From positions 1 through 24,476 of the forward strand of contig CAWVLT010000060.1 in the NCBI GenBank assembly GCA_963930185.1: DNA of 24,476 bases, written 5' to 3'. Positions within the stretch are counted from its first letter, which is position 1, and every line of letters begins with the position of its first letter. Shown here in pieces: positions 14,413 through 22,135 of the stretch. Below the pieces are notes generated by a model. It worked only from the letters and a program-made list of their open reading frames with translations. It had not been told where the DNA came from and made no database searches. The position numbers and the translations under genes were made by a program. Source of the stretch: JAGZEG01 sp963930185 (GTDB lineage: Bacteria > Actinomycetota > Coriobacteriia > Coriobacteriales > UMGS124).

Positions 14413-15876
14413 TCAGCTCCGCCCCACATGCTCCTCGACGATGTCGAGCAGGCTCTGCTGCGAGTTGATACCGAGCTTGCGATAGATGTGGGCGATATGC
14501 GTCTTGACCGTGGCGTCTGACATCCCCAACTCGCCAGCAATGTGCCGCGCGGTCCTGCCTCGTCCCAGCAGGCGAAGCACATCGCCCTCGCGCGCGGTCA
14601 GGCCATAATCGCTTGCTATCTTCTGGCATGCCCGCTCGAGCCCACCGGGCACGGGACCCGCCTGCCCCGGCCGGTCAGCGCGCCCATCCGCCGACCGGCC
14701 GGAGCCCCCGTGCTCGATGAGATAGCGCGCGACGTCAAGCGATATGAGGGCGATGATGGCACCAAACGTCATCCAGATGAGGTCAACGCCCAGCACGGTA
14801 AACATCGAGATGAAGAACGGGCAGATTAGGATGCCCACCCGCTTGAGGAAGAAAACGAGCATGCTCAGCATGTCCGGCGCCATTGACGTGTTATAGATGG
14901 CGGGAACGGACCAGACGAAGAACAGCAGCGTCGCATACACCACGTTGAGCGGGATGACGGAAACGACCAAGGCGACGCCGTCAATCGCATGCGACAGGTA
15001 CAGGCCGGCAACGGCAGCCGGGAGCACGAGCATGAAACAGAAGTCCGTGATGCTTCCGGGCGTGAGCCTGTCCACCACGAAGCGCAGCAGGACCCCCGCC
15101 ACGAGCATGCCGCAGCCCGTGCAGATCTGGACGAGCAGGGACGCCGGTCCCTGGTCCTGAAGGCCCGTCCACTGGGCGTGGATGACGTATACGACCAGCG
15201 ACGCCACGACGATCAGCGCGCAGGTAACGCCGAGCAAAGACGACGGGCAGACGGCCCTCTCGGCACCATCCACGTGCGACGGTGCGGACGCCTGGGGCTC
15301 CACGGCATCGCGCCTTCGTGAAAGGGCGTGGAGCACCACGACCGATGCCGGCGCGAGCACCGCGGCCAGAGCGTGGGAAAACGGGTGCCCCAGCAGCAGG
15401 GACACGAGGATCTGGACGAACCCCGCCACGATGATGCCGAGCGGCACCACGCGCATGACGGCGCTCCTCCCTATCGCCAGCAGCCAGCTTGCCCATATCG
15501 GCATGAGGAAGTACGGCAACTCCATGGTGAGCGCGATGAGTATCTGGACGGGCAGGCCCGTCGAAAGAATGTCAAACGTGGCGAGCGAGCGAATGACGAC
15601 GCCGGCGCACGACAGGGCCGCGACCGCCCACGAAAGGAGGGGCATCTGATATAGGCCCCTGCCCTTGCCCACCCGCAGCGTAGCAAGGAGCGCAAACCCG
15701 AGCGTGAGAAAGCCGAGCAGCCAGATGAAGCGCTCCTGTGCCGTCGTGGTATACAGCGACGAGGGCCACATCACCGTGTAGCGTTGCACCTCTGTGGCAG
15801 CGATACACAAACCGACGCCCAGGCCCACAAGCCAGGCACTCCGTTCCCCCGACAAGACCGCACTCCCTTTAGCCAT
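14413..15876 (-). CDS. Membrane-embedded LuxR-type transcriptional regulator (about 12 helices)
   Basis: A 487-residue one-component regulator. Residues 13-389 contain about twelve hydrophobic segments (for example 13-30, 49-67, 78-98, 107-134, 142-163, 212-234, 247-269, 279-297, 302-326, 338-365, 367-389), with a soluble loop at about 185-211. After a Gly/Arg-rich linker (390-412) comes the LuxR helix-turn-helix (425-483): LTAREGDVLRLLGRGRTARH, IAGELGMSDATVKTHIAHIY. Such proteins are abundant in Coriobacteriia next to flavoreductases and presumably sense a ligand in the membrane or periplasm. The ATG at 15876 follows AGGAGG by 6 nt and lies inside the end of the AlbA_2 gene (8-bp overlap), so translation is coupled. 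It converges on flavoreductase 2, a likely target, but flavoreductase 3 is on the same strand upstream. The ligand is unknown. Confidence 0.9.
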   Translation of the reverse strand: MAKGSAVLSGERSAWLVGLGVGLCIAATEVQRYTVMWPSSLYTTTAQERFIWLLGFLTLGFALLATLRVGKGRGLYQMPLLSWAVAALSCAGVVIRSLATFDILSTGLPVQILIALTMELPYFLMPIWASWLLAIGRSAVMRVVPLGIIVAGFVQILVSLLLGHPFSHALAAVLAPASVVVLHALSRRRDAVEPQASAPSHVDGAERAVCPSSLLGVTCALIVVASLVVYVIHAQWTGLQDQGPASLLVQICTGCGMLVAGVLLRFVVDRLTPGSITDFCFMLVLPAAVAGLYLSHAIDGVALVVSVIPLNVVYATLLFFVWSVPAIYNTSMAPDMLSMLVFFLKRVGILICPFFISMFTVLGVDLIWMTFGAIIALISLDVARYLIEHGGSGRSADGRADRPGQAGPVPGGLERACQKIASDYGLTAREGDVLRLLGRGRTARHIAGELGMSDATVKTHIAHIYRKLGINSQQSLLDIVEEHVGRS

Positions 15877-17680
15877 CGGTGCCTCCTGACGGCGAGGGGC
15901 GCATCCAGACGGCTGCCTTCGTCGTTCCCTCCGACACCAGCGCCCCCTCTTCGCGCATCAACTTGAGTGTCAGGCTCAGCGTTCGTTGCGGTCGGTTCCC
16001 GAACAGGCCAAGTGCGCCTCGACTTTGCAGCTCAGCAAGGATCTCCCGGCGAGGCATGCCCCCGTTTTTGAGAATGTCAAGAATGATATCCTGCCTAGCA
16101 AGCGTCGTACGCCCGGCACCACCATTCCCGTGCCGAGGTACGGTCATCTGCGGCAGACCGTCCGACGCGTGTTTTGTCTCATTGCCTTCACGAGTCGTTT
16201 CCCAAGCGGTAGACGAAATCTCCTTAGAGAGACTAGAAGAAGCGCCGACGTTCATCTCGGCTCCGGCGTTGATCTCTGCTATCTCGTACGCGTCACCCTT
16301 CTTCGTCAGAAGTCCCCTGCCCACAAGCTCGTCTGCCCGCATCGAATCAACGGGAAGCCCCTTCTGTACGCAGTCAAGCACGTATGCCTCATTCAAATCA
16401 AGGGGAACGCTAGCAAGCACGTTCGTATATCGGGGATCCAGCTCGACTCCCCACAACGTCACCGACACGCGGGCCGGGCCGGAAAGGTCATACGTTGGCA
16501 AGGGCATGCGGCGATTTTTCTGTGCCTCGAAGACGCGGCGAATTCCCAGCGTGTTGCGATCCAGTATGCCCAGCTTCATCAGAGCGTCGCATAGGAAGGG
16601 ATTTCGATAGCGAGGAGCCCGATAGCCTTCCCTAAGCACGGCCTCAATCGAGCCGGGAATAAAGCCGCCTTCATTCAAGAAAACAAGCTTGTTGGGAAAT
16701 TCATGCAAGTAGATATGGCGACTCACTCCATAGTCCTGATGGGCAATCGCATTGCCGAGCAGCTCCCTCATCGACCACCATTCGTATTGCGGGATCGGCT
16801 GAACCACCATAGATGAGCCCGCGCTTCGCATAAAGACGCGCTCATTTCTCACTCTGTGGCACACGCTCTCCACATTCAGTATAAGAGGGACACCGTAATG
16901 CTGGTAGCTGACCGCCTGTCCACCATCCCCATAAAGCGTCCACGTCAAGCACGGGGCCGGGCCATCAAGATATTCCTCGGCTCCCGAGCGTCCAAGCAGG
17001 AGGAGCGACGCATTCGTGAGCATGCCGCCCCTTGTCAAGCCCATCTTCTCTAATAGGTCGTATGTTGACAATCCGTCGAGCAGGGCAGGCCTTGCCTGGT
17101 AGAATCTGGTTCTGAACGCTTGGACTGCCTGCTCAACCGCATCGGGATCCAAATCTTCAATGGTGGCGCGTTCCAGGACCTCCCGCCCCCATTCTGTGTG
17201 TGGTTTGGCCCTGATCGCGTCTATCTTATCGAGGGACAACGGGACAAGAGACGAGCCGCTTCGTCCCCATGCAACGCCCTCCCATGTAGTTGGCGCACCA
17301 TTAAGCGCAGGGGGTATTTGGAAAACAACCACGCGCTTTCCGTCGATATCAAGCTCCGTGATCTCCCGAAATGTCATTTGCTGGTTCGTCTTGCTAGCTA
17401 TCTCGCGCTTCAGGCCTTGCAGCTTTTCGGGCGAGCCAGATCTATAGTTTGTCCCGCAGACCTCGCCCGAATCGGTGACACCAAAGATGAGCAGCGCCGT
17501 CCGGACATCTCTTAGATTCGCCTCATTGCTCAGAGCAGAAAAATAACGAGTCATATCCTTGAAGCTAAAGTCGTTCTTTGCTTCCTTGAGCTCGATGACT
17601 TCGCTTTCGCGTAGCCTTTTGCCAGAAAGACTGCGTACCGTAGCTTCCAGCTGCCCTTTGTTTAGGATATAGCCAATCAT
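15869..17680 (-). CDS. AlbA_2 (Schlafen-type) putative DNA-binding protein with GHKL ATPase-like domain
   Basis: A 603-residue cytoplasmic protein. Residues 25-150 are the AlbA_2/Schlafen AAA_4 domain: ESEVIELKEAKNDF (25-38), ALLIFGVTDSGEVCG (62-76), and WGRSGSSLVPLS (138-149). Residues 300-390 resemble the HATPase_c_4 domain seen in RecG-like C-terminal annotations, with MRELLGNAIAHQDYG (304-318). The final 80 residues look like a winged helix (RQDIILDILKNGGMPRREIL). The family is linked in various bacteria to regulation or defence, but its molecular function is not settled. The ATG at 17680 has GGAG 6 nt upstream. It overlaps the LuxR gene by 8 bp, forming a two-gene unit. Upstream DNA is AT-rich with two 18-bp repeats at a 42-bp period. 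The gene is less GC-rich than the reductases, suggesting acquisition. No frameshift is visible. Confidence 0.86.
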   Translation of the reverse strand: MIGYILNKGQLEATVRSLSGKRLRESEVIELKEAKNDFSFKDMTRYFSALSNEANLRDVRTALLIFGVTDSGEVCGTNYRSGSPEKLQGLKREIASKTNQQMTFREITELDIDGKRVVVFQIPPALNGAPTTWEGVAWGRSGSSLVPLSLDKIDAIRAKPHTEWGREVLERATIEDLDPDAVEQAVQAFRTRFYQARPALLDGLSTYDLLEKMGLTRGGMLTNASLLLLGRSGAEEYLDGPAPCLTWTLYGDGGQAVSYQHYGVPLILNVESVCHRVRNERVFMRSAGSSMVVQPIPQYEWWSMRELLGNAIAHQDYGVSRHIYLHEFPNKLVFLNEGGFIPGSIEAVLREGYRAPRYRNPFLCDALMKLGILDRNTLGIRRVFEAQKNRRMPLPTYDLSGPARVSVTLWGVELDPRYTNVLASVPLDLNEAYVLDCVQKGLPVDSMRADELVGRGLLTKKGDAYEIAEINAGAEMNVGASSSLSKEISSTAWETTREGNETKHASDGLPQMTVPRHGNGGAGRTTLARQDIILDILKNGGMPRREILAELQSRGALGLFGNRPQRTLSLTLKLMREEGALVSEGTTKAAVWMRPSPSGGTDG

Positions 17681-17717
17681 TTTGCGCTCCGTTTAATCCA
17701 ATGGCAATGCCCTAATT

Positions 17718-17746
17718 GTGCTAAAAACAACAAAGCTCACAGTCAA
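17718..17746 (-). promoter_or_regulatory. Promoter candidate for the AlbA_2-LuxR unit
   Basis: On the minus strand TTGACT (17746-17741; 5 of 6) is separated by 17 bp from TAGCAC (17723-17718; 3 of 6). The -35 box is good and overlaps the 10-bp palindrome ATTGTACAAT (17746-17755) by one base; the -10 is weak. The leader would be about 30 nt. Confidence 0.35.
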
Positions 17747-17776
17747 TTGTACAATAATTAGCCGATTATTGATCAG

Positions 17777-17836
17777 GATAATGCATTTTAGTACTCTGAT
17801 CGGAGAATACGGCAGACAGATAAGGCATTTTAATAC
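17777..17836. repeat. Two 18-bp direct repeats, 42 bp apart, upstream of the AlbA_2 gene
   Basis: GATAATGCATTTTAGTAC (17777-17794) and GATAAGGCATTTTAATAC (17819-17836) match at 16 of 18 positions with a period of exactly 42 bp, four helical turns. They lie 97-156 nt upstream of the AlbA_2 start in AT-rich DNA, on one face of the helix. An operator pair or an integration/iteron-like site are both possible. Confidence 0.7.
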
Positions 17837-17885
17837 AAACGAAGAGCCTAAAGAAGAGTGTCATACGGCCAGACAACCGTAACAA

Positions 17886-17925
17886 CCACAGGGGCGGGAC
17901 GTCAAAAGACGCCCCGCCCCTGTGG
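17886..17925 (-). terminator. Strong terminator hairpin after flavoreductase 3
   Basis: CCACAGGGGCGGG (17886-17898) and CCCGCCCCTGTGG (17913-17925) form a perfect 13-bp stem, with a further CGTC/GACG pair inside the loop. On the minus strand it is followed by TTGTTACGGTTG, only moderately T-rich. It lies 40 nt past the stop codon at 17966 and isolates the reductase from the AlbA_2-LuxR unit. Confidence 0.7.
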
Positions 17926-17965
17926 CGTGCAACACGCAGATCATGTCGATGCGGCAAAACCTGCC

Positions 17966-20023
17966 CTACGCGGCGACCTCGCCCTCGGCAGGCGCGCCCT
18001 CGCCAGCCGGAGCGCCTTCACCCTCGGTGGGCGCGCCCTCGCCAGCGGGGGCTTCACCCTCGCCCGCAGGAGCGCCACCTTCAGCGCCGCCCTCGTCACC
18101 GCCGGGCATCGGGCCGGGGCCCATGCCCTTGTCGGACCGCTTGGGCGCGGCGTTGTTCTTGCCCAGCGTGGTGGCCTCGTCAAGGTCGCCGGTAGCCAAG
18201 AACTCGCCCAGGGTCATGCCCAAGGTCAGGCACATGCCGATGGACACGCCGTTCATGATGCCGTTGTAGCCCATGGGGAAGCGCCCGCCGCAGCAGTTGC
18301 CCGTGGCGTAGAGCCCCTTGATGGGCTCGAAGCCCTGGCCCTGCACCTGCTGGTCACCGGTACACAGCAGGCCCGAGGTAGCCACCAGCGAGCCGCCGCC
18401 CACGCGCTTGTCGCCCACGAATCCGTAGAACGGCGGGGTGACGATGGGCCACAGCATCTCGGGGTCACGGCCGAACTCGGTGTCCACGCCCGCCTCGGCG
18501 GCGGCGTTCCAGGCCTCGATCTCGGCGATGGCGTTGGCCGCCACGCCCTCCTCCATGCCCATGTAGGAGAACAGCTCCTCCAGGGTGTCGGCGCAGTAGA
18601 GGAACTTGCCCGAGGTGTCGTCGCCCTCAGCGCCGCTGCCCACGGCAGCCTCCATGTAGCTGCCGATCTTCTCGACGCTCTCCTCGCCCCAGTCCTTGAG
18701 GGCCAGGTGGCCGGCGATCTGGTTGAGCAGCACGGTCTTCCAGTCAGAGTCCCACACGCTGTAGATGATGCTGCCAGGCTGGCGGGCGGTGGCGCAGCCG
18801 GAAAGCAGAGGCCCACCGTAGGCCTCGTTGCAGAAGCGCTTGCCGTACTTGTTGAGCCAGATGGTCTCGGCACCCTCCATCGGGCTCATGGGGAACGAGG
18901 CGTGGCTGCCCATGTCGCCGCCGGTGCCGATCTCCACCTTGGCGCCGATGCGCATGGCCATGGCGATGCCGCTGCCGTCGCGCCCGCTCATGGCCGAGCA
19001 GTCGCGGTATTCGCCCAGCGCGTAGTTCTCGGCGCAGATGGCGTTGTACATCTGCGAGTTGCTGCCGATGTCACCGCAGGCCAGAACGACGGCGCTGGCG
19101 TTGATCTGCACGTAGGAGCCGTCGGCCTTCTGACAGATCACGCCGGTGACCTCGGTGTTGTCCTCGCTGTGGACCAGGCGCACCGCGGTGGTCTCGTACA
19201 TGAACTGGGCGCCCGCATCCTTGGCGATCTGCTGAGTGCGAATCACGGCCTCCTGCAGGCCCACGCCGTCGGCGCCCTGGAAGTTGGGCGTACCCACGTA
19301 CGAGGTAAAGATGCCCTTCCTGTAGTTGTACCCGTCGGCCACCGGCCAGTTCAGGCAGATGATGCCGGCCTTCTCCTCGTCAGTGAGGTTGTCGATGAAC
19401 CAGTCGAACGCCTCGCCCGAGCGATAGGCAAAGTCGCGCACGAACTTAGGCTGGGCGCGGCCGGCGGCGTAGATCTGGTACTCGTTCATGAACTCGGTCT
19501 CGTCGTAGCGCGGCACGCCGTTGAGGTCCATCTGCCACGAGGAGTTGAGGTGCCCCACGTCGTTGCCCAGCACCATGAAGCCGTCCTCGGCCTGGGGGTC
19601 GACCACCACGACCTGCGCGCCGAGCTCCGCGGCCTTACGGGCGCAGGCGGTGCCTGCATGGCCGGCGCCGCAGATCACGATCTGGGTGTCGATGGTCTCG
19701 GCGATCTGGTCGGCCGCGATCTGAGGCTCCTCGCCCAGCCAGCCGGCGCCAAGGACCTCGCCCATGGTCTTGCCCTCGTTGCCCGCAAACGTCATGCCCG
19801 CGCTTGCGGTGGGGGCAGCCTCGCCAGCGGCGGCCTTTGCAGGGGCGCCCTCGCCCTCGGCGGGCGCAGCCTCCTCGGCAAGGGCGGCGGTGGCGCCGGC
19901 GGCAACGGCAGCGGCGGCCATGCCGGCCCCCGCCACGAAGCCGCGACGGGTCATCGACTCGGGCAGCCTGATGGCGCCACGGATCTTGGAAAGCTCATCG
20001 ACCACTGCGCTTCTCTTGTCCAT
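17966..20023 (-). CDS. Tat-exported FAD-dependent reductase with acidic Gly/Ala/Pro/Glu tail, flavoreductase 3
   Basis: A 685-residue exported flavoprotein. The Tat signal has TRRGFVAGAG (25-34) and a hydrophobic Ala-rich core to about residue 49. A linker APAEGEGAPAKAAAGEAAP (53-71) precedes the FAD_binding_2 domain, whose nucleotide motif is CGAGHAGTACA (118-128). Other family signatures are VLACGDIGS (313-321) and GLYATGNCCGGRFPMGYNG (570-588). After the fold ends near 625 comes a tail of about 50 residues, almost entirely Gly, Ala, Pro and Glu with repeated EGAP units, ending EGEVAA. No FMN domain is present. Of two adjacent ATGs (20026 and 20023) the second has the better 5-nt spacing from AGAGGG. 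It is divergent from a membrane LuxR gene at 20330, its probable regulator. The substrate is unknown; the tail might lie in or against the cell wall, which is inference. Confidence 0.9.
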   Translation of the reverse strand: MDKRSAVVDELSKIRGAIRLPESMTRRGFVAGAGMAAAAVAAGATAALAEEAAPAEGEGAPAKAAAGEAAPTASAGMTFAGNEGKTMGEVLGAGWLGEEPQIAADQIAETIDTQIVICGAGHAGTACARKAAELGAQVVVVDPQAEDGFMVLGNDVGHLNSSWQMDLNGVPRYDETEFMNEYQIYAAGRAQPKFVRDFAYRSGEAFDWFIDNLTDEEKAGIICLNWPVADGYNYRKGIFTSYVGTPNFQGADGVGLQEAVIRTQQIAKDAGAQFMYETTAVRLVHSEDNTEVTGVICQKADGSYVQINASAVVLACGDIGSNSQMYNAICAENYALGEYRDCSAMSGRDGSGIAMAMRIGAKVEIGTGGDMGSHASFPMSPMEGAETIWLNKYGKRFCNEAYGGPLLSGCATARQPGSIIYSVWDSDWKTVLLNQIAGHLALKDWGEESVEKIGSYMEAAVGSGAEGDDTSGKFLYCADTLEELFSYMGMEEGVAANAIAEIEAWNAAAEAGVDTEFGRDPEMLWPIVTPPFYGFVGDKRVGGGSLVATSGLLCTGDQQVQGQGFEPIKGLYATGNCCGGRFPMGYNGIMNGVSIGMCLTLGMTLGEFLATGDLDEATTLGKNNAAPKRSDKGMGPGPMPGGDEGGAEGGAPAGEGEAPAGEGAPTEGEGAPAGEGAPAEGEVAA
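17991..18046. repeat. 39-bp-period coding repeat in the tail of flavoreductase 3
   Basis: GGCGCGCCCTCGCCAGC occurs at 17991-18007 and 18030-18046, a period of 39 bp or 13 codons. The repeat is in frame and encodes part of the EGAP-type tail. Related imperfect copies continue to about 18090. It suggests growth of the tail by in-frame duplication. Confidence 0.6.
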
Positions 20024-20171
20024 CATGTCCCTCTTTCTCGTCAGGGTCCCTCGCGGGGCCTCCTTGTGAGGTCGCGCTGCCAGGCGGCACCCGAACCTCG
20101 CTGGGCTCACGATAGGTGCGAGAACCACGGACATCCATTGCCCGCAAGAGGGTATCCTTGTTTCAGGGGGT

Positions 20172-20190
20172 CTAACCTCGCTGAGGTTAG
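20172..20190. promoter_or_regulatory. Perfect 8-bp inverted repeat, candidate operator
   Basis: CTAACCTC and GAGGTTAG flank GCT, giving a 19-bp dyad with perfect arms. It lies about 150 nt from the reductase start and 140 nt from the LuxR start, the middle of the divergent region, as expected for a dimeric LuxR-type regulator site. Confidence 0.5.
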
Positions 20191-20279
20191 GTCGCATTTG
20201 TGCTGCTTGGATGGGCTGGCCATGTGGGGTGTGGCGCAACGCCACCAAAAACCGGCATCATTGCAGGCGCGGGGACAAG

Positions 20280-20313
20280 AGTTGGTCGAACCATGCAGTT
20301 GGTCGAGCCACGG
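20280..20313. promoter_or_regulatory. 17-bp tandem repeat just upstream of the LuxR gene
   Basis: AGTTGGTCGAACCATGC (20280-20296) is followed directly by AGTTGGTCGAGCCACGG (20297-20313), 14 of 17 matching. Each unit contains a short TGG...CCA dyad. It ends 16 nt before the ATG at 20330, so a bound protein would block transcription or the ribosome site; autoregulation is a reasonable guess. Confidence 0.45.
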
Positions 20314-20329
20314 AAAACAAGGGTTGCCT

Positions 20330-21982
20330 ATGGGGACGCAAGCGCAAAGGGGAATGGGGAGAGCCGAGACACGCGATGCCCGCGTCGCGAACGCGGCATC
20401 CGCGAGCGAGCGTACATCCGGCACCGTAGGTAGGGCGCCACACGCCGCGCAGTCCGGTGCCTTTCTGCCGTTTTCAGTCTTTGCGACCAAATGGGGCACC
20501 TGGGTCGGTCTCGCCTGCCTGCTTGCATGGATCAACCTGCTCATCTGCTTCGAGGGTGTACTCAGGGACGCGGTCAACGAGGAAGGCGGCCTCGTCCACG
20601 ATCCCGTCTTCCTCGCGCTCACGCTGTGCGCGGGAACCCTGACGCTCGCCTATGCGCTGCTCAGCAAGACGCGTCGCGGCTCGATCATCCTGCGCGCCGC
20701 CTCTGACAGCCGCCCATGCGGGCTGGCCCTCTGCGTCCTCGGGACGCTTTCCGCGATTGGCTGCACCGCGCTGGCGGGTCTCAACCCGCATGTTCCGCGC
20801 ATCATCCCCTATCTGCTCGGCGCGGCAATCGGGGTCATGCTTGCCTGGGAGCTGCCCGCCTGGGGACGCAGGCTGTCCGCACTTGACCTTCGCGAGTCCC
20901 TGCTGCTCGTGTCGCTCGCCGCCTGTCTGCAGTGGCTACCGTTCATCGGGATCGACCTGATCCCCCTTCCCCTACGGCTGCTCATCGTGGCGGCACTCCC
21001 CCTTGCCAGTCACCGGTGCCTGCTCTGCGCGGGCAGGTGTGCCGAGGAGGGCCCCGACGCCTCGACAGTGCCCGCAAGCCGCCCGGCGCGGCTCTCTCCC
21101 TCGGGCGGGCAGGCCGACGCGCCCGACAACCAGAGCACCTTGGTGCGCATGTCGCTGGCAATTGGCGTGTTCTCGCTGGCAATCCAGTTCTTCTGGAGCT
21201 ACTTCATCAAGATGCTGCCCGGCAAGCTCCCCATGAACCTGTTTCCCGGCGTGTTCGCCGTCGTCGCCGTGCTCACGCTGCTGGCCGTGGGGCTCTGCGT
21301 GCTCATCATGGAGCGGCAGAGGGGCTATCGGCTCGAGTTCTACTACAGGGCGGCGCTTCTGTTCTGCCTGTGCGGCGTCACCGCAACCGGGGTCGCAGCC
21401 TCGAGCGGCATCGTAGGCGAGGCGGGCATCGTGTTCGTGCCCTACGTCATGGTGTATGTCGGCTACTCGCTGGTGAGCGCCGTGATGTGGCCGCTGGCGC
21501 TGGGATACGCGTTCATGCGCAGGGCGGCGGCGCTGCGCGTGTTCTGCCCCGTGCTGGCCGGCCAGTTCCTCGGTCAGTTCGCCGGCTTTCTCGCCGTGGA
21601 GGCCATGGAGCAGACACGCCTCGTCGCAAGCGGACCGCAGCTCATGTCCGTCGTGCTGTTTGCCGGAGTGCTCGTCCTGGGGCTTGCCTACACCACGCTC
21701 TTCCCCGAGCGAAGCCTCATATCGCTCTCACCCCTGCTGTTTGGCATGAGCTCGGAGTCGATCGACCGACGCTGCGAGGCCGTGGCCCGCGCCGGCGGCC
21801 TCACGCCGCGCGAGACGGAGATTCTCGAGCTGCTCGCGCGGGGGCGAGACGTGGCGTACGTCAGCTCCGCTCTCGGCATCGCGCGAAACACCGCGAGCGC
21901 CCATCGCAAGAACATCTACGCTAAGCTCGACATCCATTCGCAGCAGGAGCTGCTCTCGGTCGTGGAGGGGGCGGAGAGGTGA
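20330..21982 (+). CDS. Membrane-embedded LuxR-type transcriptional regulator, divergent from flavoreductase 3
   Basis: A 550-residue one-component regulator. Residues 1-50 are hydrophilic; about ten to twelve membrane segments follow (for example 56-75, 92-111, 130-150, 158-175, 190-208, 214-232, 272-292, 305-326, 341-357, 366-395, 402-422, 438-458), with a soluble loop at about 233-268. The LuxR helix-turn-helix is at 487-548: LTPRETEILELLARGRDVAY, VSSALGIARNTASAHRKNIY. The ATG at 20330 is chosen because AAGGG lies 6 nt upstream; an ATG at 20354 is the alternative. The frame is open a further 2.4 kb leftward, but that part is antisense to flavoreductase 3 and is not protein-like. The divergent layout makes flavoreductase 3 the probable target, with an inverted repeat and a tandem repeat between them as possible sites. 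The sensed ligand is unknown. Confidence 0.9.
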   Translation: MGTQAQRGMGRAETRDARVANAASASERTSGTVGRAPHAAQSGAFLPFSVFATKWGTWVGLACLLAWINLLICFEGVLRDAVNEEGGLVHDPVFLALTLCAGTLTLAYALLSKTRRGSIILRAASDSRPCGLALCVLGTLSAIGCTALAGLNPHVPRIIPYLLGAAIGVMLAWELPAWGRRLSALDLRESLLLVSLAACLQWLPFIGIDLIPLPLRLLIVAALPLASHRCLLCAGRCAEEGPDASTVPASRPARLSPSGGQADAPDNQSTLVRMSLAIGVFSLAIQFFWSYFIKMLPGKLPMNLFPGVFAVVAVLTLLAVGLCVLIMERQRGYRLEFYYRAALLFCLCGVTATGVAASSGIVGEAGIVFVPYVMVYVGYSLVSAVMWPLALGYAFMRRAAALRVFCPVLAGQFLGQFAGFLAVEAMEQTRLVASGPQLMSVVLFAGVLVLGLAYTTLFPERSLISLSPLLFGMSSESIDRRCEAVARAGGLTPRETEILELLARGRDVAYVSSALGIARNTASAHRKNIYAKLDIHSQQELLSVVEGAER

Positions 21983-22026
21983 CGCGCCGCCTGACAAGCC
22001 TACGACGTCTCCCGGCATGGCACCAC

Positions 22027-22057
22027 CCCTGCCGCACCCCCACGCAGGGCCGTTTTT
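22027..22057 (+). terminator. Intrinsic terminator of the LuxR gene
   Basis: CCCTGC (22027-22032) and GCAGGG (22044-22049) form a perfect 6-bp stem followed by CCG and five Ts (22053-22057). It lies 45 nt after the stop codon at 21982. The stem is short, so the call is moderate. Confidence 0.5.
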
Positions 22058-22135
22058 GCTGATACGGACGCGCGAAGGTGCGCGGGCAAGACGTCCGTGG
22101 CATGCGTGGGACACAGGCGCGCACCCCAGCGAGCT

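Larger units (their letters stand above)
20024..20329. other. Divergent control region between flavoreductase 3 and its LuxR gene
   Basis: This 306-bp stretch should hold promoters for both genes. I see no clear -35/-10 pair on either strand. It does contain a 19-bp inverted repeat (20172-20190) and a 17-bp tandem repeat (20280-20313). An AAGGAGG on the minus strand near 20055-20065 has no start codon after it. Confidence 0.55.

Noticed and set aside
17766..17957. 63-codon minus-strand frame after flavoreductase 3
   Set aside because: It runs through the terminator hairpin and the 18-bp repeats and has no ribosome-binding site.
20055..20065. Minus-strand AAGGAGG about 35 nt before flavoreductase 3
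   Set aside because: No start codon of any kind follows within usable distance, so it does not define a gene or an alternative start.
17858..20329. 2.4-kb leftward extension of the LuxR reading frame (total 1374 codons)
   Set aside because: It is antisense to flavoreductase 3 and not protein-like; the regulator starts at 20330 where a ribosome-binding site and the natural N-terminus occur.
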